Shown in pieces: positions 48,922 to 58,140 of a stretch of 64,000 bases of DNA. The stretch's first letter is position 1, and the number at the start of each line of letters is the position of its first letter. The stretch is from assembly GCF_031834615.1 (NCBI RefSeq), contig NZ_CP115543.1, positions 1,561,001 through 1,625,000 of the forward strand. Reading direction: 5' to 3'. This DNA is from Stenotrophomonas aracearum. GTDB lineage: Bacteria > Pseudomonadota > Gammaproteobacteria > Xanthomonadales > Xanthomonadaceae. The position numbers and the translations under genes were made by a program. Under the pieces are notes generated by a model that ran no database searches, was not told where the DNA came from, and was given only the letters and a program-made list of their open reading frames with translations.

Positions 48922-49304
48922 ACAAGTTCCGTACCCCGCTGAAGAACGTGCGCGGGCTTGGCGCGGCCAAGACCGGCACCGAGCATTTCGTGCTGCAGCG
49001 CCTGACCGCCACCGCCCTGGTCCCGCTGACCATCTGGTTCCTGGTGTTCGTGCTCAGCCTGCTCAACGCCGATTACGTGACCGCCGCCGACGCGGTGGCC
49101 AAGCCGTGGAACGCGATCCTGCTGGTCGGCTTCCTGGTGGCCATGTTCTGGCACGCCCAGATCGGCCTGCAGGTGATCCTGGAAGATTACATCCACAACT
49201 CGCTGCTGGCCCTGGCGCTGCAGACCACGGTGAAGTTCATCGCCGTGCTCGGCGCGATCATCAGTGTTTTTGCGGTCGCCCGCATTGCGCTCGGCGTTGC
49301 CTGA
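48918..49304 (+). CDS. sdhD: Succinate dehydrogenase membrane anchor subunit
   Basis: Second membrane anchor, 128 residues, three helices. Heme ligand His79 and quinone-site Asp90-Tyr91 (WHAQIGLQVILEDYIHN) fit E. coli His71, Asp82 and Tyr83. N-terminal segment MNKFRTPLKNVRGLGAAKTG is the usual Xanthomonad start. Starts by ATGA overlap with sdhC; sdhA follows after 31 bases. Confidence 0.94.
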   Translation: MNKFRTPLKNVRGLGAAKTGTEHFVLQRLTATALVPLTIWFLVFVLSLLNADYVTAADAVAKPWNAILLVGFLVAMFWHAQIGLQVILEDYIHNSLLALALQTTVKFIAVLGAIISVFAVARIALGVA

Positions 49305-49335
49305 GTCCAGGCACCAAGACAGGAATCCAGATTAG

Positions 49336-51126
49336 ATGTCCGCTTACAAGATTACGGAACACAAGTACGACATGGTCGTGGTGGGCGCCGGCGGTGCCGG
49401 CCTGCGCGCCACGTTCGGTCTTGCCGCCAAGGGCCTGCAGACGGTCTGCCTGACCAAGGTCTTCCCGACCCGTTCGCACACCGTGGCCGCGCAGGGCGGT
49501 ATCTCCGCCGCGCTGGGCAACATGGGCGAAGACGACTGGCGCTACCACTTCTACGACACCATCAAGGGCTCGGACTGGCTGGGCGACCAGGACGCCATCG
49601 AGTACATGTGCCGCGAGGCCATTCCGGCGATCATCGAGCTGGAACACTACGGCGTGCCGTTCAGCCGCACCGAAGAGGGCAAGATCTACCAGCGCCCGTT
49701 CGGTGGCATGACCACCAAGTACGGCGAAGGCCCGGCGGCGCAGCGCACCTGCGCGGCGGCCGACCGTACCGGCCACGCCATGCTGCACACGCTGTACCAG
49801 CAGTCGCTGAAGCACGACGCGCGCTTCATGATCGAGTACTTCGCGCTGGACCTGATCTTCGATGACGAAGGTGCCTGCCGCGGCGTGCTCGCGCTGGACA
49901 TGTCCGACGGCTCGCTGCACCTGTTCCGCGCCCAGGGCGTGGTGCTGGCCACCGGCGGCTACGGTCGCGCCTACTTCAGCGCCACCTCGGCGCATACCTG
50001 CACCGGCGACGGTGGCGGCCTGGCCATGCGCGCCGGCATCGCCATGCAGGACATGGAGTTCGTGCAGTTCCACCCGACCGGCATCTACGGCGCCGGCTGC
50101 CTGATCACCGAGGGTGTCCGCGGTGAAGGCGGCATCCTGCGCAACAGCAACGGCGAGCGCTTCATGGAGCGCTACGCACCGCATTACAAGGACCTGGCCT
50201 CGCGCGACGTGGTGGCCCGTTCGATGACCATCGAGATCCGCGAAGGCCGCGGCGTCGGCGAGCACAAGGACCACATCCTGCTCGACCTGACCCACCTCGG
50301 CCCGGGCGTGATCGACGAGAAGCTGCCGGGCATCGCCGAAAGCGCCCGCATCTTCGCCGGCGTCGACGTGCACAAGCAGCCGATCCCGGTCATCCCGACC
50401 GTGCACTACAACATGGGCGGCATTCCGACCAACTTCCACGGTGAAGTGGTGCGCAAGGTCGGCGACAACAACGACGCCGTGGTGCCGGGCCTGTACGCGA
50501 TCGGCGAAGCCGCCTGCGTCTCGGTGCACGGTGCCAACCGCCTGGGCTCCAACTCGCTGCTGGACCTGGTGGTGTTCGGTCGTGCGGTGGCCAACCGCTG
50601 CGCCGAGACCATCAAGCCGGGCGCGGCGCACAAGCCGCTGGCCGCCGATGCCTGCGACAAGGCGCTGGGCCTGCTGGACAAGCTGCGTTACGCCAACGGC
50701 GACACCCCGACCTCGGTCATCCGCGACAACATGCAGCGCACCATGCAGGCCGACGCGGCGGTGTTCCGTACCAGCGAAACGCTGAAGGAAGGCTGCGCGA
50801 AGATGGCGCAGGTGTTCGATTCGTTCCAGGACGTGAAGGTCACCGACCGTTCGCTGGTCTGGAACTCCGACCTGATCGAAACCTACGAGCTGAACAACCT
50901 GCTGCTCAACGCGGTGGCGACGATCAACTCGGCCGAACAGCGCAAGGAAAGCCGCGGTGCCCACGCACACGAGGACTATCCGGATCGCGACGACGTCAAC
51001 TGGCACAAGCACACCCTGGTCAGCGTCGACGACAAGGGCAAGTGCAGCTTCGACTACCGCCCGGTGCACATGTACACGCTGACCGACGAGGTTGCCGTGG
51101 TGCCGCCGAAGCCGCGCGTGTACTGA
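49336..51126 (+). CDS. sdhA: Succinate dehydrogenase flavoprotein subunit
   Basis: Catalytic subunit oxidising succinate to fumarate. 596 residues. FAD-binding [17 protein letters not shown] at the start, the covalent-FAD His in [11 protein letters not shown], substrate residues in [20 protein letters not shown] and the catalytic Arg in [15 protein letters not shown]-terminal capping ends PPKPRVY. Two flavinylation helpers (SdhAF4 and SdhE) flank the cluster. A 7-bp hairpin separates it from sdhB. Confidence 0.97.
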   Translation: MSAYKITEHKYDMVVVGAGGAGLRATFGLAAKGLQTVCLTKVFPTRSHTVAAQGGISAALGNMGEDDWRYHFYDTIKGSDWLGDQDAIEYMCREAIPAIIELEHYGVPFSRTEEGKIYQRPFGGMTTKYGEGPAAQRTCAAADRTGHAMLHTLYQQSLKHDARFMIEYFALDLIFDDEGACRGVLALDMSDGSLHLFRAQGVVLATGGYGRAYFSATSAHTCTGDGGGLAMRAGIAMQDMEFVQFHPTGIYGAGCLITEGVRGEGGILRNSNGERFMERYAPHYKDLASRDVVARSMTIEIREGRGVGEHKDHILLDLTHLGPGVIDEKLPGIAESARIFAGVDVHKQPIPVIPTVHYNMGGIPTNFHGEVVRKVGDNNDAVVPGLYAIGEAACVSVHGANRLGSNSLLDLVVFGRAVANRCAETIKPGAAHKPLAADACDKALGLLDKLRYANGDTPTSVIRDNMQRTMQADAAVFRTSETLKEGCAKMAQVFDSFQDVKVTDRSLVWNSDLIETYELNNLLLNAVATINSAEQRKESRGAHAHEDYPDRDDVNWHKHTLVSVDDKGKCSFDYRPVHMYTLTDEVAVVPPKPRVY

Positions 51127-51151
51127 TCGCGACCCCCGCCTACCATGCAAT

Positions 51152-51170
51152 CCGCGCCTTGAGGGCGCGG
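51152..51170 (+). other. Intercistronic hairpin between sdhA and sdhB
   Basis: CCGCGCC (51152-51158) and GGCGCGG (51164-51170) around TTGAG. No T-tract; a possible RNA-processing or stabilising element in the 69-base gap. Confidence 0.45.
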
Positions 51171-51195
51171 GCCGCCTGAGCCAACGAGAGCAGCC

Positions 51196-51981
51196 ATGGC
51201 CGAGTTTTCCCTGCCAAAGAATTCCAAGATCACGAAGGGCAAGCACTTCCCCGCCAAGAGCGGTGGCAAGAACCTGCGCACCTTCAAGGTCTACCGCTGG
51301 AGTCCCGACGACGACAGCAATCCGCGCACCGACACCTACGAGATCGATCTGGACGCCTGCGGCCCGATGGTTCTCGACGCGCTGATCAAGATCAAGAACG
51401 AGATCGACCCGACCCTGACCTTCCGCCGGTCGTGCCGTGAAGGCATCTGCGGTTCGTGCGCGATGAACATCGACGGCACCAACACGCTGGCCTGCACCCG
51501 CGCCATCGCCGACTGCGGCAAGGCCGAAGTGCCGATCTACCCGCTGCCGCACATGAGCGTGGTCAAGGACCTGGTGCCGGACCTGACCCACTTCTACGCG
51601 CAGTACGCGTCGATCAAGCCGTGGATCCGCACCCAGACCCCGGCACCGCCGGACCGCGAGCGCCTGCAGTCGCCGGAAGATCGCAAGAAGCTGGACGGCC
51701 TGTACGAGTGCATCCTGTGCGCGTGCTGCTCGACCAGCTGCCCGAGCTACTGGTGGAACGGCGAGCGTTACCTGGGCCCGGCGATCCTGCTGCAGGCCTA
51801 CCGCTGGATCATCGACTCGCGCGATGAAGACACCGGTGCGCGCCTGGACGACCTGGAAGACCCGTTCAAGCTGTACCGCTGCCACACCATCATGAACTGC
51901 GCCCGGACCTGCCCGAAGGGCCTGAACCCGGCCCTGGCGATCGCCGAGATCAAGAAGTTGATGATGGCGCGCCGCGCCTGA
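51196..51981 (+). CDS. sdhB: Succinate dehydrogenase iron-sulfur subunit
   Basis: Carries electrons from SdhA to quinone. 261 residues. Three clusters are visible: [2Fe-2S] in [16 protein letters not shown] with a later Cys, [4Fe-4S] in [18 protein letters not shown], and [3Fe-4S] in [17 protein letters not shown]. The start [20 protein letters not shown] is the usual one. Ends before three SMAG units that separate it from sdhE. Confidence 0.97.
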   Translation: MAEFSLPKNSKITKGKHFPAKSGGKNLRTFKVYRWSPDDDSNPRTDTYEIDLDACGPMVLDALIKIKNEIDPTLTFRRSCREGICGSCAMNIDGTNTLACTRAIADCGKAEVPIYPLPHMSVVKDLVPDLTHFYAQYASIKPWIRTQTPAPPDRERLQSPEDRKKLDGLYECILCACCSTSCPSYWWNGERYLGPAILLQAYRWIIDSRDEDTGARLDDLEDPFKLYRCHTIMNCARTCPKGLNPALAIAEIKKLMMARRA

Positions 51982-52004
51982 TGAAGGGTGCTTCGGGCAC
52001 CGCG

Positions 52005-52120
52005 GGGACACGCATGGCGTGTCACTACGCGGGTTGCCCGGAATGCCCGACCGCGTAGCGACACGCCATGCGTGTCCCTCGCACCAATGATTACCCGGTA
52101 GAGCCACGCCCTGCGTGGCT
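52005..52120. repeat. SMAG repeat dimer plus third unit after sdhB
   Basis: A GACACGC-subtype dimer (52005-52028 and 52055-52078) followed by a GCCACGC-subtype unit (52098-52120, GTAG at 52098). Two subtypes side by side. Located between sdhB and sdhE inside what is otherwise a single-strand gene run; may dampen readthrough. Confidence 0.85.
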
Positions 52121-52143
52121 TTACCGTATCCGGAGCCAGCAAA

Positions 52144-52392
52144 ATGGAAGAAGACGTCCTTCTCAAGAAACTCCGCTGGCGCTGCCGCCGCGGCATGCGC
52201 GAACTGGACCAGCTGTTCGGCCGCTATCTCGACCGCGCATGGCCCACCGCCCCTACCGAAGAGCGCGAGGTTTTCCTGTTCCTGCTCGACTGCGAAGACG
52301 ATAAGTTGTGGCGCTGGTTCATGGGATACGAGCAGTGCCCGCATGCCCACGCCGTACCCCTCCTCAACAAGATCGGCGCCCTGCCGGCTTGA
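52144..52392 (+). CDS. sdhE: FAD assembly factor SdhE
   Basis: Small protein that promotes covalent flavinylation of SdhA. 82 residues of the DUF339 family with the functional RGxxE motif in [20 protein letters not shown] is six bases before the ATG. In E. coli it is paired with ygfX (cptA) and linked to ygfZ, as here. The presence of both SdhE and SdhAF4 in one locus is notable. Confidence 0.93.
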   Translation: MEEDVLLKKLRWRCRRGMRELDQLFGRYLDRAWPTAPTEEREVFLFLLDCEDDKLWRWFMGYEQCPHAHAVPLLNKIGALPA

Positions 52393-52780
52393 GTGGCGCC
52401 CCTCGCGCTGGCAGCTTGCCGCGCACGTTGTGTTCGCCGCGCTGATGCCCTGGGCGGCCACCGCCACGGCACTGCCTGCCGCCGCGCAGTGGCCGGCGGG
52501 CCTGCTGGCCGCCGCGATGGCGGCAGGGCAGGGCTGGCGCCATGCCCGCCGCCCGTCCCGCGCCTTCGTCATCCCCCGCGGAGAAGGTCCAGCCTGTGTC
52601 GATGGCCAGCCGGTAGAAGGCCTCACCCTGCACGACCGCGGCCCGCTACTCCAGCTCGGCTGGCGCCAGGACGGCAGCCGCCGGGCCTGCCTGTTCTGGC
52701 CGGACACGCTGCCGGCACCCCGGCGACGTGAACTCCGACTGGCGATCCAGGCCCGTCCCATTTCCCGTTCACGTCCGTGA
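52343..52780 (+). CDS. YgfX/CptA-like membrane protein
   Basis: A 145-residue protein in a different frame from the sdhE end, overlapping it by 50 bases. It resembles E. coli YgfX: a short N-terminus ([11 protein letters not shown]), two hydrophobic helices separated by a brief loop ([20 protein letters not shown] and [12 protein letters not shown]), and a soluble C-terminal domain with [20 protein letters not shown] and [20 protein letters not shown]. In E. coli YgfX and SdhE were described as a toxin-antitoxin pair; here the flavinylation context seems more relevant. Start at ATG 52343 is uncertain. Confidence 0.78.
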   Translation: MPTPYPSSTRSAPCRLEWRPSRWQLAAHVVFAALMPWAATATALPAAAQWPAGLLAAAMAAGQGWRHARRPSRAFVIPRGEGPACVDGQPVEGLTLHDRGPLLQLGWRQDGSRRACLFWPDTLPAPRRRELRLAIQARPISRSRP

Positions 52781-52814
52781 TGGCACCATAGCCTGAACTG
52801 TCCGGCGTACCTGC

Positions 52815-54056
52815 ATGTTCAAACCCATACCCGTCTCCATCGGCCTGCGCTACCTGCGGGCCAAGCGCCGCAACGGCTTCATCTCCTTCATCTCCATGGC
52901 CTCGATCCTCGGCATCGCGCTGGGCGTGACCGTACTGATCACCACCCTGGCGGTGATGAGCGGCTTCCAGAAGGAGATCCGCGACCGCCTGCTGCAGATG
53001 ACCGCGCACACCACGGTGACCACCGACGGTGCGCCGATGTCGGACTGGCAGCGCACCGTCGACATGGCGCACAAGGATCCGCGCGTGGCCGGTGCCGCAC
53101 CGTACATCGAGATCCAGGCCATGCTCAGCGGTCCGCGCGTCCAGGGCGCGATCGTGCAGGGCATCGATCCGAAGCTGGAACCGGCGGTCTCGGTGATCAA
53201 CACCAAGGTCACCAAGGGCAGCTTCGACAGCCTTACCGAAGGCAGTTACAACCTGCTGCTCGGCCAGGAGCTGGCGCTGTGGCTCGGCGTGGACGTGGGC
53301 GATACCGTGCTGGTGACCCTGGCCGAAGTACAGGGCACGCCGATGGGCGCCATGCCGCGGCTGAAGCGTTTCACCGTGAGCGGCATCTTCGAGGCCGGCT
53401 ACAACGAGATCGACCGCGGCGTGGCTTACGCCAACATGGCCGACCTCGAGCGCGTGCTGCGCATGGACGGGGTGACCGGCGTGCGCCTGAAGCTGCATGA
53501 CATGGACAAGGCGCTGGACGTCGGCGTCGATCTCGCGCAGAACCTCGGTGGTGCGTACCGGGTCAGCGACTGGACCAAGCAGAACGCCAACCTGTACCAC
53601 TCGCTGCGCATGGAGAAGGTGGTGATGGGCATCCTGCTCTCGCTGATCATCGCCATGGGCGCGTTCAACCTGGTGTCCTCGCAGGTCATGCTGGTCACCG
53701 ACAAGCAGGCCGACATCGCCATCCTGCGCACGCTGGGCCTGACCCCGGGCGGGGTCATGCAGGTGTTCATGGTGCAGGGCTCGCTGATCGGCATCTTCGG
53801 CACCGTGCTCGGCGTGGTCGGCGGCATCACCCTGACCCTGAACCTGGAGCGCATCCTCGGCGCCATCGAGTCGCTGTTCAACGTCAAACTGCTGCCGGAA
53901 GACGTCTACTACATCACCGGCCTGCCGACCGACATGCAGACCCCGGACATCGTCATCATCACCGTGGTTGCGCTGGTCATGAGCTTCCTCGCCACCCTGT
54001 ACCCCGCGTGGCGCGCTGCCCGCACCCAGCCGGCCGAGGCCCTGCGTTATGAATGA
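52815..54056 (+). CDS. lolC: Lipoprotein-releasing ABC permease (LolC/E/F type)
   Basis: A 413-residue inner-membrane permease that extracts outer-membrane lipoproteins. A first helix ([20 protein letters not shown]) is followed by a MacB-like periplasmic domain and three further helices; the final part [22 protein letters not shown] is the permease end. It overlaps lolD by eight bases. A second permease (lolE) is not found behind lolD, so this may form a homodimer (LolF type) or the partner lies elsewhere. Confidence 0.9.
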   Translation: MFKPIPVSIGLRYLRAKRRNGFISFISMASILGIALGVTVLITTLAVMSGFQKEIRDRLLQMTAHTTVTTDGAPMSDWQRTVDMAHKDPRVAGAAPYIEIQAMLSGPRVQGAIVQGIDPKLEPAVSVINTKVTKGSFDSLTEGSYNLLLGQELALWLGVDVGDTVLVTLAEVQGTPMGAMPRLKRFTVSGIFEAGYNEIDRGVAYANMADLERVLRMDGVTGVRLKLHDMDKALDVGVDLAQNLGGAYRVSDWTKQNANLYHSLRMEKVVMGILLSLIIAMGAFNLVSSQVMLVTDKQADIAILRTLGLTPGGVMQVFMVQGSLIGIFGTVLGVVGGITLTLNLERILGAIESLFNVKLLPEDVYYITGLPTDMQTPDIVIITVVALVMSFLATLYPAWRAARTQPAEALRYE

Positions 54057-54762
54057 GCCGATCAACCGCGGCGACGAAGTAATCCGTGCCCAGGGCCTGG
54101 CCAAGACCTATGCCGAAGGCCGCATGCAGACCCCGGTGTTCAACGGGCTGGACCTGAGCGTGGCCGCCGGCGAAACCGTGGCCATCATCGGGGCCTCCGG
54201 TGCCGGCAAGAGCACCCTGCTGCACCTGCTGGGCGGGCTCGACACGCCGACCGCCGGCGAAGTGTTCGTGGCCGGCCAGAAGATGTCCTCGCTGTCCGAC
54301 GGCCAGCGTGGCCAGCTGCGCAACCGCGCGCTGGGCTTCGTGTACCAGTTCCATCACCTGCTGCCCGAGTTCACCGCGCTGGAAAACGTGATGATGCCGG
54401 TGCTGCTGGCCGGCGCCGAGGTCAACGATGCGCGTCAGCGTGCGAACGCGCTGCTGGAATCGGTCGGCCTGGGCCACCGCCTGGAGCACAAGCCGGGCGA
54501 GCTGTCCGGTGGCGAGCGCCAGCGTGCGGCGGTGGCGCGTGCGCTGGTCAACCGCCCGGCCTGCGTGCTCGGCGACGAGCCGACCGGCAACCTGGACGAC
54601 AAGACCGCCGGCACCGTGTTCGAGCTGATGCTCGACCTCAACCGCGCGCATCACACCAGCCTGGTGCTGGTGACCCACGACCGCAGCCTGGCGCGCAAGC
54701 TGGACCGGGTACTGGAGCTGCGCGAAGGGCGGCTGCACGCGCTGGCCCACGCCGACGTCTGA
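54049..54762 (+). CDS. lolD: Lipoprotein-releasing ABC ATPase LolD
   Basis: ATPase of the Lol system, 237 residues. Walker [12 protein letters not shown]-loop [12 protein letters not shown], signature [15 protein letters not shown], Walker [14 protein letters not shown] and H-loop VLVTHDR are complete. Substrates in this region include the BamC-like and DUF6491 lipoproteins. Translationally coupled to lolC by the eight-base overlap. Confidence 0.95.
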   Translation: MNEPINRGDEVIRAQGLAKTYAEGRMQTPVFNGLDLSVAAGETVAIIGASGAGKSTLLHLLGGLDTPTAGEVFVAGQKMSSLSDGQRGQLRNRALGFVYQFHHLLPEFTALENVMMPVLLAGAEVNDARQRANALLESVGLGHRLEHKPGELSGGERQRAAVARALVNRPACVLGDEPTGNLDDKTAGTVFELMLDLNRAHHTSLVLVTHDRSLARKLDRVLELREGRLHALAHADV

Positions 54763-54848
54763 GCTGGCAGCTGAACAGCTTCGGGTCGACCGCTGCCGGT
54801 CGACCCGGACCGGTGCATCATCGCGGTAACCCCTTGCAGGCACCTGCC

Positions 54849-55286
54849 ATGAAGAAGCTGATCGCCGTCGCTGTGCTGGGTCTCACGCTCGCTGGCTGCG
54901 CCACCGGCCGGCTGACCAGCGCCGAGCGGCTGGACCTGTACCGCGCCCACGCCGGCCCGCCGCAGAACTCGATGCCGTACTTCGGCACGCTCAGCGGCTG
55001 GACAGAACTGGGCGACAGCGCGCTGGCGGTGTGGACGCGTCCCAGCGAGGCCTACCTGATGGAGCTGCGGGGCCCGTGCTACGGGCTGAGCTACGCCACT
55101 GCGATCGGGCTGACCAGCCGCACTGGCCAGGTATCAGCGCGGTTCGACAAGGTGCTGATACGCGACCCCAATCAGGGCCCGAGCGTGCCGTGCTTCATTG
55201 GTAGCATCCGCAAGCTGGACATCAAGGCGCTGCGCGCCTCCGAGCAGGAAATGCGCCAGGCCCAAGTAGAAGAACGCGAACCGTAG
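54849..55286 (+). CDS. DUF6491-like lipoprotein
   Basis: A 145-residue predicted lipoprotein with lipobox LAGCATG (Cys18 approx.). The mature part has two Cys residues (GPCYGLSYATAIGL and VPCFIGSIRKLDIKAL) that could form a disulfide, the layout of the DUF6491 family. It starts at ATG 54849 with a weak GG-rich ribosome site. The stop TAG (55284-55286) lies inside the GTAG of a SMAG repeat. Function unknown; it follows the Lol genes that would sort it. Confidence 0.75.
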   Translation: MKKLIAVAVLGLTLAGCATGRLTSAERLDLYRAHAGPPQNSMPYFGTLSGWTELGDSALAVWTRPSEAYLMELRGPCYGLSYATAIGLTSRTGQVSARFDKVLIRDPNQGPSVPCFIGSIRKLDIKALRASEQEMRQAQVEEREP

Positions 55287-55352
55287 TGCCGGCCGCCGGC
55301 CGGCTCTGCATGAATCCGCCATCGCACGGAGCCGGCCAGCGGCCGGCACTAC
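55283..55352. repeat. SMAG repeat dimer, supplies a stop codon
   Basis: GTAG at 55283-55286 contains the stop codon of the DUF6491-like gene. Stems are GCCGGCC/GGCCGGC; the mirror copy ends CTAC at 55352. Between convergent genes. Confidence 0.85.
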
Positions 55353-55379
55353 GATGGCTTCGGAACGGGAAGCAGTGGA

Positions 55380-55649
55380 TTACGCCTCCGGAACGAACCC
55401 GGCCGGCTTTTCAGCGCCACCTGCGAACAGGAACTTCACCAGCTCTTCTTCCAGGAACGCGCGATGCTTCGGGTCGCGTGGCGACAGGCGGTTCTCGTTG
55501 ATCAGCATGGTCTGGTGCGCCAGCCACTTGCTCCAGGCGCTCTTGCCGATGCCATTGAAAATGCGCTGGCCCAGTTCGCCGGGGTAGGGCACGAAATCCA
55601 GGCCTTCATTGTCGCGTTGTTCGTACTGGCAGAAAACGGTGCGGGACAT
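55380..55649 (-). CDS. yggX: Fe(2+)-trafficking protein YggX
   Basis: Small oxidative-stress and iron-trafficking protein, 89 residues. Cys7 in [11 protein letters not shown] is the conserved thiol, and the C-terminal helix ([20 protein letters not shown]) is typical. It follows mutY by three bases, the E. coli order mutY-yggX. Confidence 0.95.
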   Translation of the reverse strand: MSRTVFCQYEQRDNEGLDFVPYPGELGQRIFNGIGKSAWSKWLAHQTMLINENRLSPRDPKHRAFLEEELVKFLFAGGAEKPAGFVPEA

Positions 55650-55652
55650 GGC

Positions 55653-56759
55653 TTACTCGATGTTCTTCAAGGGCGCTGCAGCGCGTAGTTTACGTCGCGC
55701 AGCGGGCGCGGGCGGAATGCTGCCGGATTCCAGCAGCTTGCGGATCGGTGCAGGCAGCCCCAGAGCGGGCAGCTCGTGGTCGGCGACCCAGCGCATTGCA
55801 GGGTCATCCGCGCGCAGGCCTTCAACGCGTCGCGCCAGGATCTGCAGGTGCAGGCGGTAGTGGCTGAAGGTGTGCTGCAGCACCGGCAGTTCCTCGGCAT
55901 CTTCCAGCGAACCGCGTACGTGCACGTCGAACCAGTCCTGCAGGGCGCTGCCGCTGTCGGCCTGTGGCAGGGTCCATAACTGCGCCCAGATGCCGGTGTC
56001 GGGCCGCTTCTGCAGCAGCACGCGGCCCTGCGCATCGCGCAGCAGCAGCGCCACCGCCTCGCGCTCGGGCAGCGTCCTGGTCGGTTTCGGGGTGGGCAGC
56101 TGGTCGCTGCGGCCTTCGCGGCGGGCAACGCAGTCCTGCTGCAGCGGGCAGATCACGCAGGCCGGCTTCGCCCGCGTGCAGACCGTGGCGCCAAGGTCCA
56201 TCTGCGCCTGGGTGTAGTCGGCAAGGCGGCCGGCGGGCACCGCTTCGACATGCGTCTGGGCGAGCGCCCACAGTACTTTTTCCACCGCCGGCAGGCCGGG
56301 GAAACCCTCGATGCCGTGGTAGCGGCTCATCACGCGCTTGACGTTGCCGTCGAGGATCGCGAAACGGTCGTTCCAAGCCTGGCTGAGGATCGCGCCAGCG
56401 GTGCTGCGGCCGATGCCGGGCAGCGCGTGCAGCGCGTCGACGTCGCGCGGCAGGTCACCGCCGTGCTGTTCGACGCAGCGTTTCGCAGCCGCGTGCAGGT
56501 TGCGCGCGCGGGCGTAGTAGCCGAGCCCGGCCCATTGCGCCATCACCGCATCGTTGCTGGCGGCGGCCAGGTCGGGCAGGGTGGGGAAGACCTGCAGGAA
56601 TTTCAGGAAGTACGGAATGACCGTGGCGACCTGGGTCTGCTGCAGCATGATTTCGGAGAGCCAGACCCGGTAGGGCGAGCGCGGGTGCTGCCAGGGCAGG
56701 TCGTGCCGGCCGTGGGTGTCGAACCAGGGCAGGAGGCCTTCTACGAAGGCGTCAGCCAC
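55653..56759 (-). CDS. mutY: Adenine DNA glycosylase
   Basis: Removes adenine opposite 8-oxoguanine. 368 residues from GTG 56759, which overlaps the ftsY stop by eight bases. The catalytic Glu is in SEIMLQQTQV, the helix-hairpin-helix in ALPGIGRSTAGAIL, the catalytic Asp in AILDGNVKRV and the four Cys of the [4Fe-4S] cluster in CTRAKPACVICPLQQDC. A NUDIX-like C-terminal domain (AVALLLRDAQGRVLLQKRPD) recognises 8-oxoG. A longer upstream frame exists but looks non-homologous. Confidence 0.93.
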   Translation of the reverse strand: MADAFVEGLLPWFDTHGRHDLPWQHPRSPYRVWLSEIMLQQTQVATVIPYFLKFLQVFPTLPDLAAASNDAVMAQWAGLGYYARARNLHAAAKRCVEQHGGDLPRDVDALHALPGIGRSTAGAILSQAWNDRFAILDGNVKRVMSRYHGIEGFPGLPAVEKVLWALAQTHVEAVPAGRLADYTQAQMDLGATVCTRAKPACVICPLQQDCVARREGRSDQLPTPKPTRTLPEREAVALLLRDAQGRVLLQKRPDTGIWAQLWTLPQADSGSALQDWFDVHVRGSLEDAEELPVLQHTFSHYRLHLQILARRVEGLRADDPAMRWVADHELPALGLPAPIRKLLESGSIPPAPAARRKLRAAAPLKNIE

Positions 56760-58038
56760 CCAATGCTTCCGGCAGCAACGCATCGACGAAGGCTTCGGGA
56801 TCGAACACGCGCAGGTCTTCCGGGCGCTCGCCGATGCCGGCAAAGCGGATCGGAATGCCGAACTCGCGCGCCAGCGCGAACACCACGCCGCCCTTGGCGG
56901 TGCCGTCGAGCTTGGTCACCACCAGGCCGGTCACGTTCACCGCGGCATGGAACTGGCGCAGCTGCGACAGCGCGTTCTGGCCGGTGGTGCCGTCGATGAC
57001 CATCAGCACTTCGTGCGGCGCGTTGGGGTCGATCTTGCCGAGCACGCGGCGGATCTTGCCCAGTTCGTTCATCAGCCCGCCCTGGGTGTGCAGGCGGCCG
57101 GCGGTGTCGGCGATCAGCACGTCGGTGCCACGGGCCTTGCCGGCCTGCAGCGCGTCGAACGCCACCGAGGCGGCGTCGGCATTCTGGCCCTGGGCGACCA
57201 CGGCCACGCCGTTGCGCTCGCCCCAGGCCTGCAGCTGGGCCACGGCGGCGGCGCGGAAGGTATCGCCGGCGGCCAGCATCAGGCTGTGGCCGTCGTCCTT
57301 GAAGCGCTTGGCCAGCTTGCCGATGGTGGTGGTCTTGCCGACGCCGTTGACGCCGACGGTGAGGATCACGAACGGCTTGGCGGTGCGGTCGATGACCAGC
57401 GGCTTGGCGACCGGCTGCAGGATCGCGATCAGCTCGGCGCGCAGCGCCTTGAGCAGGGCCGGGGCATCGGCGAACTCGCGCGCCTTCATGCGCTTGCGCA
57501 GGTTTTCGACCAGCGCGGTGGTGGCGCCCACGCCGACGTCGGCGGTGATCAACGCGGTTTCAAGTTCGTCGAGCAGGTCGTCGTCGAGCTTGGGATTGCG
57601 CGAGAACAGGCCGCCGAAGCTGCGCGCGATGACGCTGTTGCGCAGGCGATCGCGCCAGCCGGTCTTGCCGGGGGCGGCCGGGGCGGCCTCATCGATGGCG
57701 GCGGGCGAAGCGAGCGGTTGGGCTGCTTCCTGCACGATTTCGGTGGTGACCAGAACCGGAACCGCGGCCGACGGCGGTGCAGCCAGCGGCGCCGCGGGGA
57801 TGGCGGGCGTTTCGGACACGACGTCCGGCGATGCGGCCGGTGCAACGGCCGCATCGGCACGCGCGACCGGCGTAGCGCCGGGCTCTGCCCGGCCGACCGG
57901 AGCCGCGGTGTCTTCGGCAACAGGGGCTTGGTCGGCCTGCGGGAACGCGGCGGCCAGCTCTTCAGCCGTGTAGTGCTGGGTCTTGGGCGCGTCCTGCGGA
58001 GCGTCCTGGGGCTTTTTGCGACGGAAGAAACTGAGCAT
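56752..58038 (-). CDS. ftsY: Signal recognition particle receptor FtsY
   Basis: Docks SRP-ribosome complexes at the inner membrane. 428 residues. The first 130 or so form a low-complexity Ala/Pro-rich A domain, then the N helices and the G domain: GVNGVGKTTTIGKLAKRF (G1), DTAGRLHTQ (G3), TKLDGTAKGGVVFAL (G4 and closing loop). The C-terminal amphipathic end (FVDALLPEALGG) is usual. Separated from htpG by a hairpin. Confidence 0.95.
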   Translation of the reverse strand: MLSFFRRKKPQDAPQDAPKTQHYTAEELAAAFPQADQAPVAEDTAAPVGRAEPGATPVARADAAVAPAASPDVVSETPAIPAAPLAAPPSAAVPVLVTTEIVQEAAQPLASPAAIDEAAPAAPGKTGWRDRLRNSVIARSFGGLFSRNPKLDDDLLDELETALITADVGVGATTALVENLRKRMKAREFADAPALLKALRAELIAILQPVAKPLVIDRTAKPFVILTVGVNGVGKTTTIGKLAKRFKDDGHSLMLAAGDTFRAAAVAQLQAWGERNGVAVVAQGQNADAASVAFDALQAGKARGTDVLIADTAGRLHTQGGLMNELGKIRRVLGKIDPNAPHEVLMVIDGTTGQNALSQLRQFHAAVNVTGLVVTKLDGTAKGGVVFALAREFGIPIRFAGIGERPEDLRVFDPEAFVDALLPEALGG

Positions 58039-58109
58039 GGGAATCGGCGCTGAAATCAGGGGGATATGCTAGCACCCGGGCCTGTTCGGCCCGTGTGCAG
58101 TGACCGCAT

Positions 58110-58133
58110 GGCCGGCCCCGGGTGGGGCCGGCC
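58110..58133 (-). terminator. Hairpin after htpG
   Basis: Perfect 10-bp stem (58110-58119; 58124-58133) with a four-base loop, just beyond the htpG stop. No T-tract, so it may be a stabilising structure or a weak terminator. Confidence 0.5.
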
Positions 58134-58140
58134 CACACCA

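Noticed and set aside
52005..52120. SMAG units as att sites of a mobile element
   Set aside because: They are dispersed REP units; no integrase or element lies between any pair.
49261..52761. An 1166-codon antisense frame across sdhA, sdhB and sdhE
   Set aside because: Crosses several genes and SMAG repeats, composition is low-complexity; not a giant protein.
52144..52780. sdhE-ygfX as a toxin-antitoxin module
   Set aside because: The pair was described so in E. coli, but here it follows sdhCDAB with SdhAF4, and a flavinylation role explains it better.
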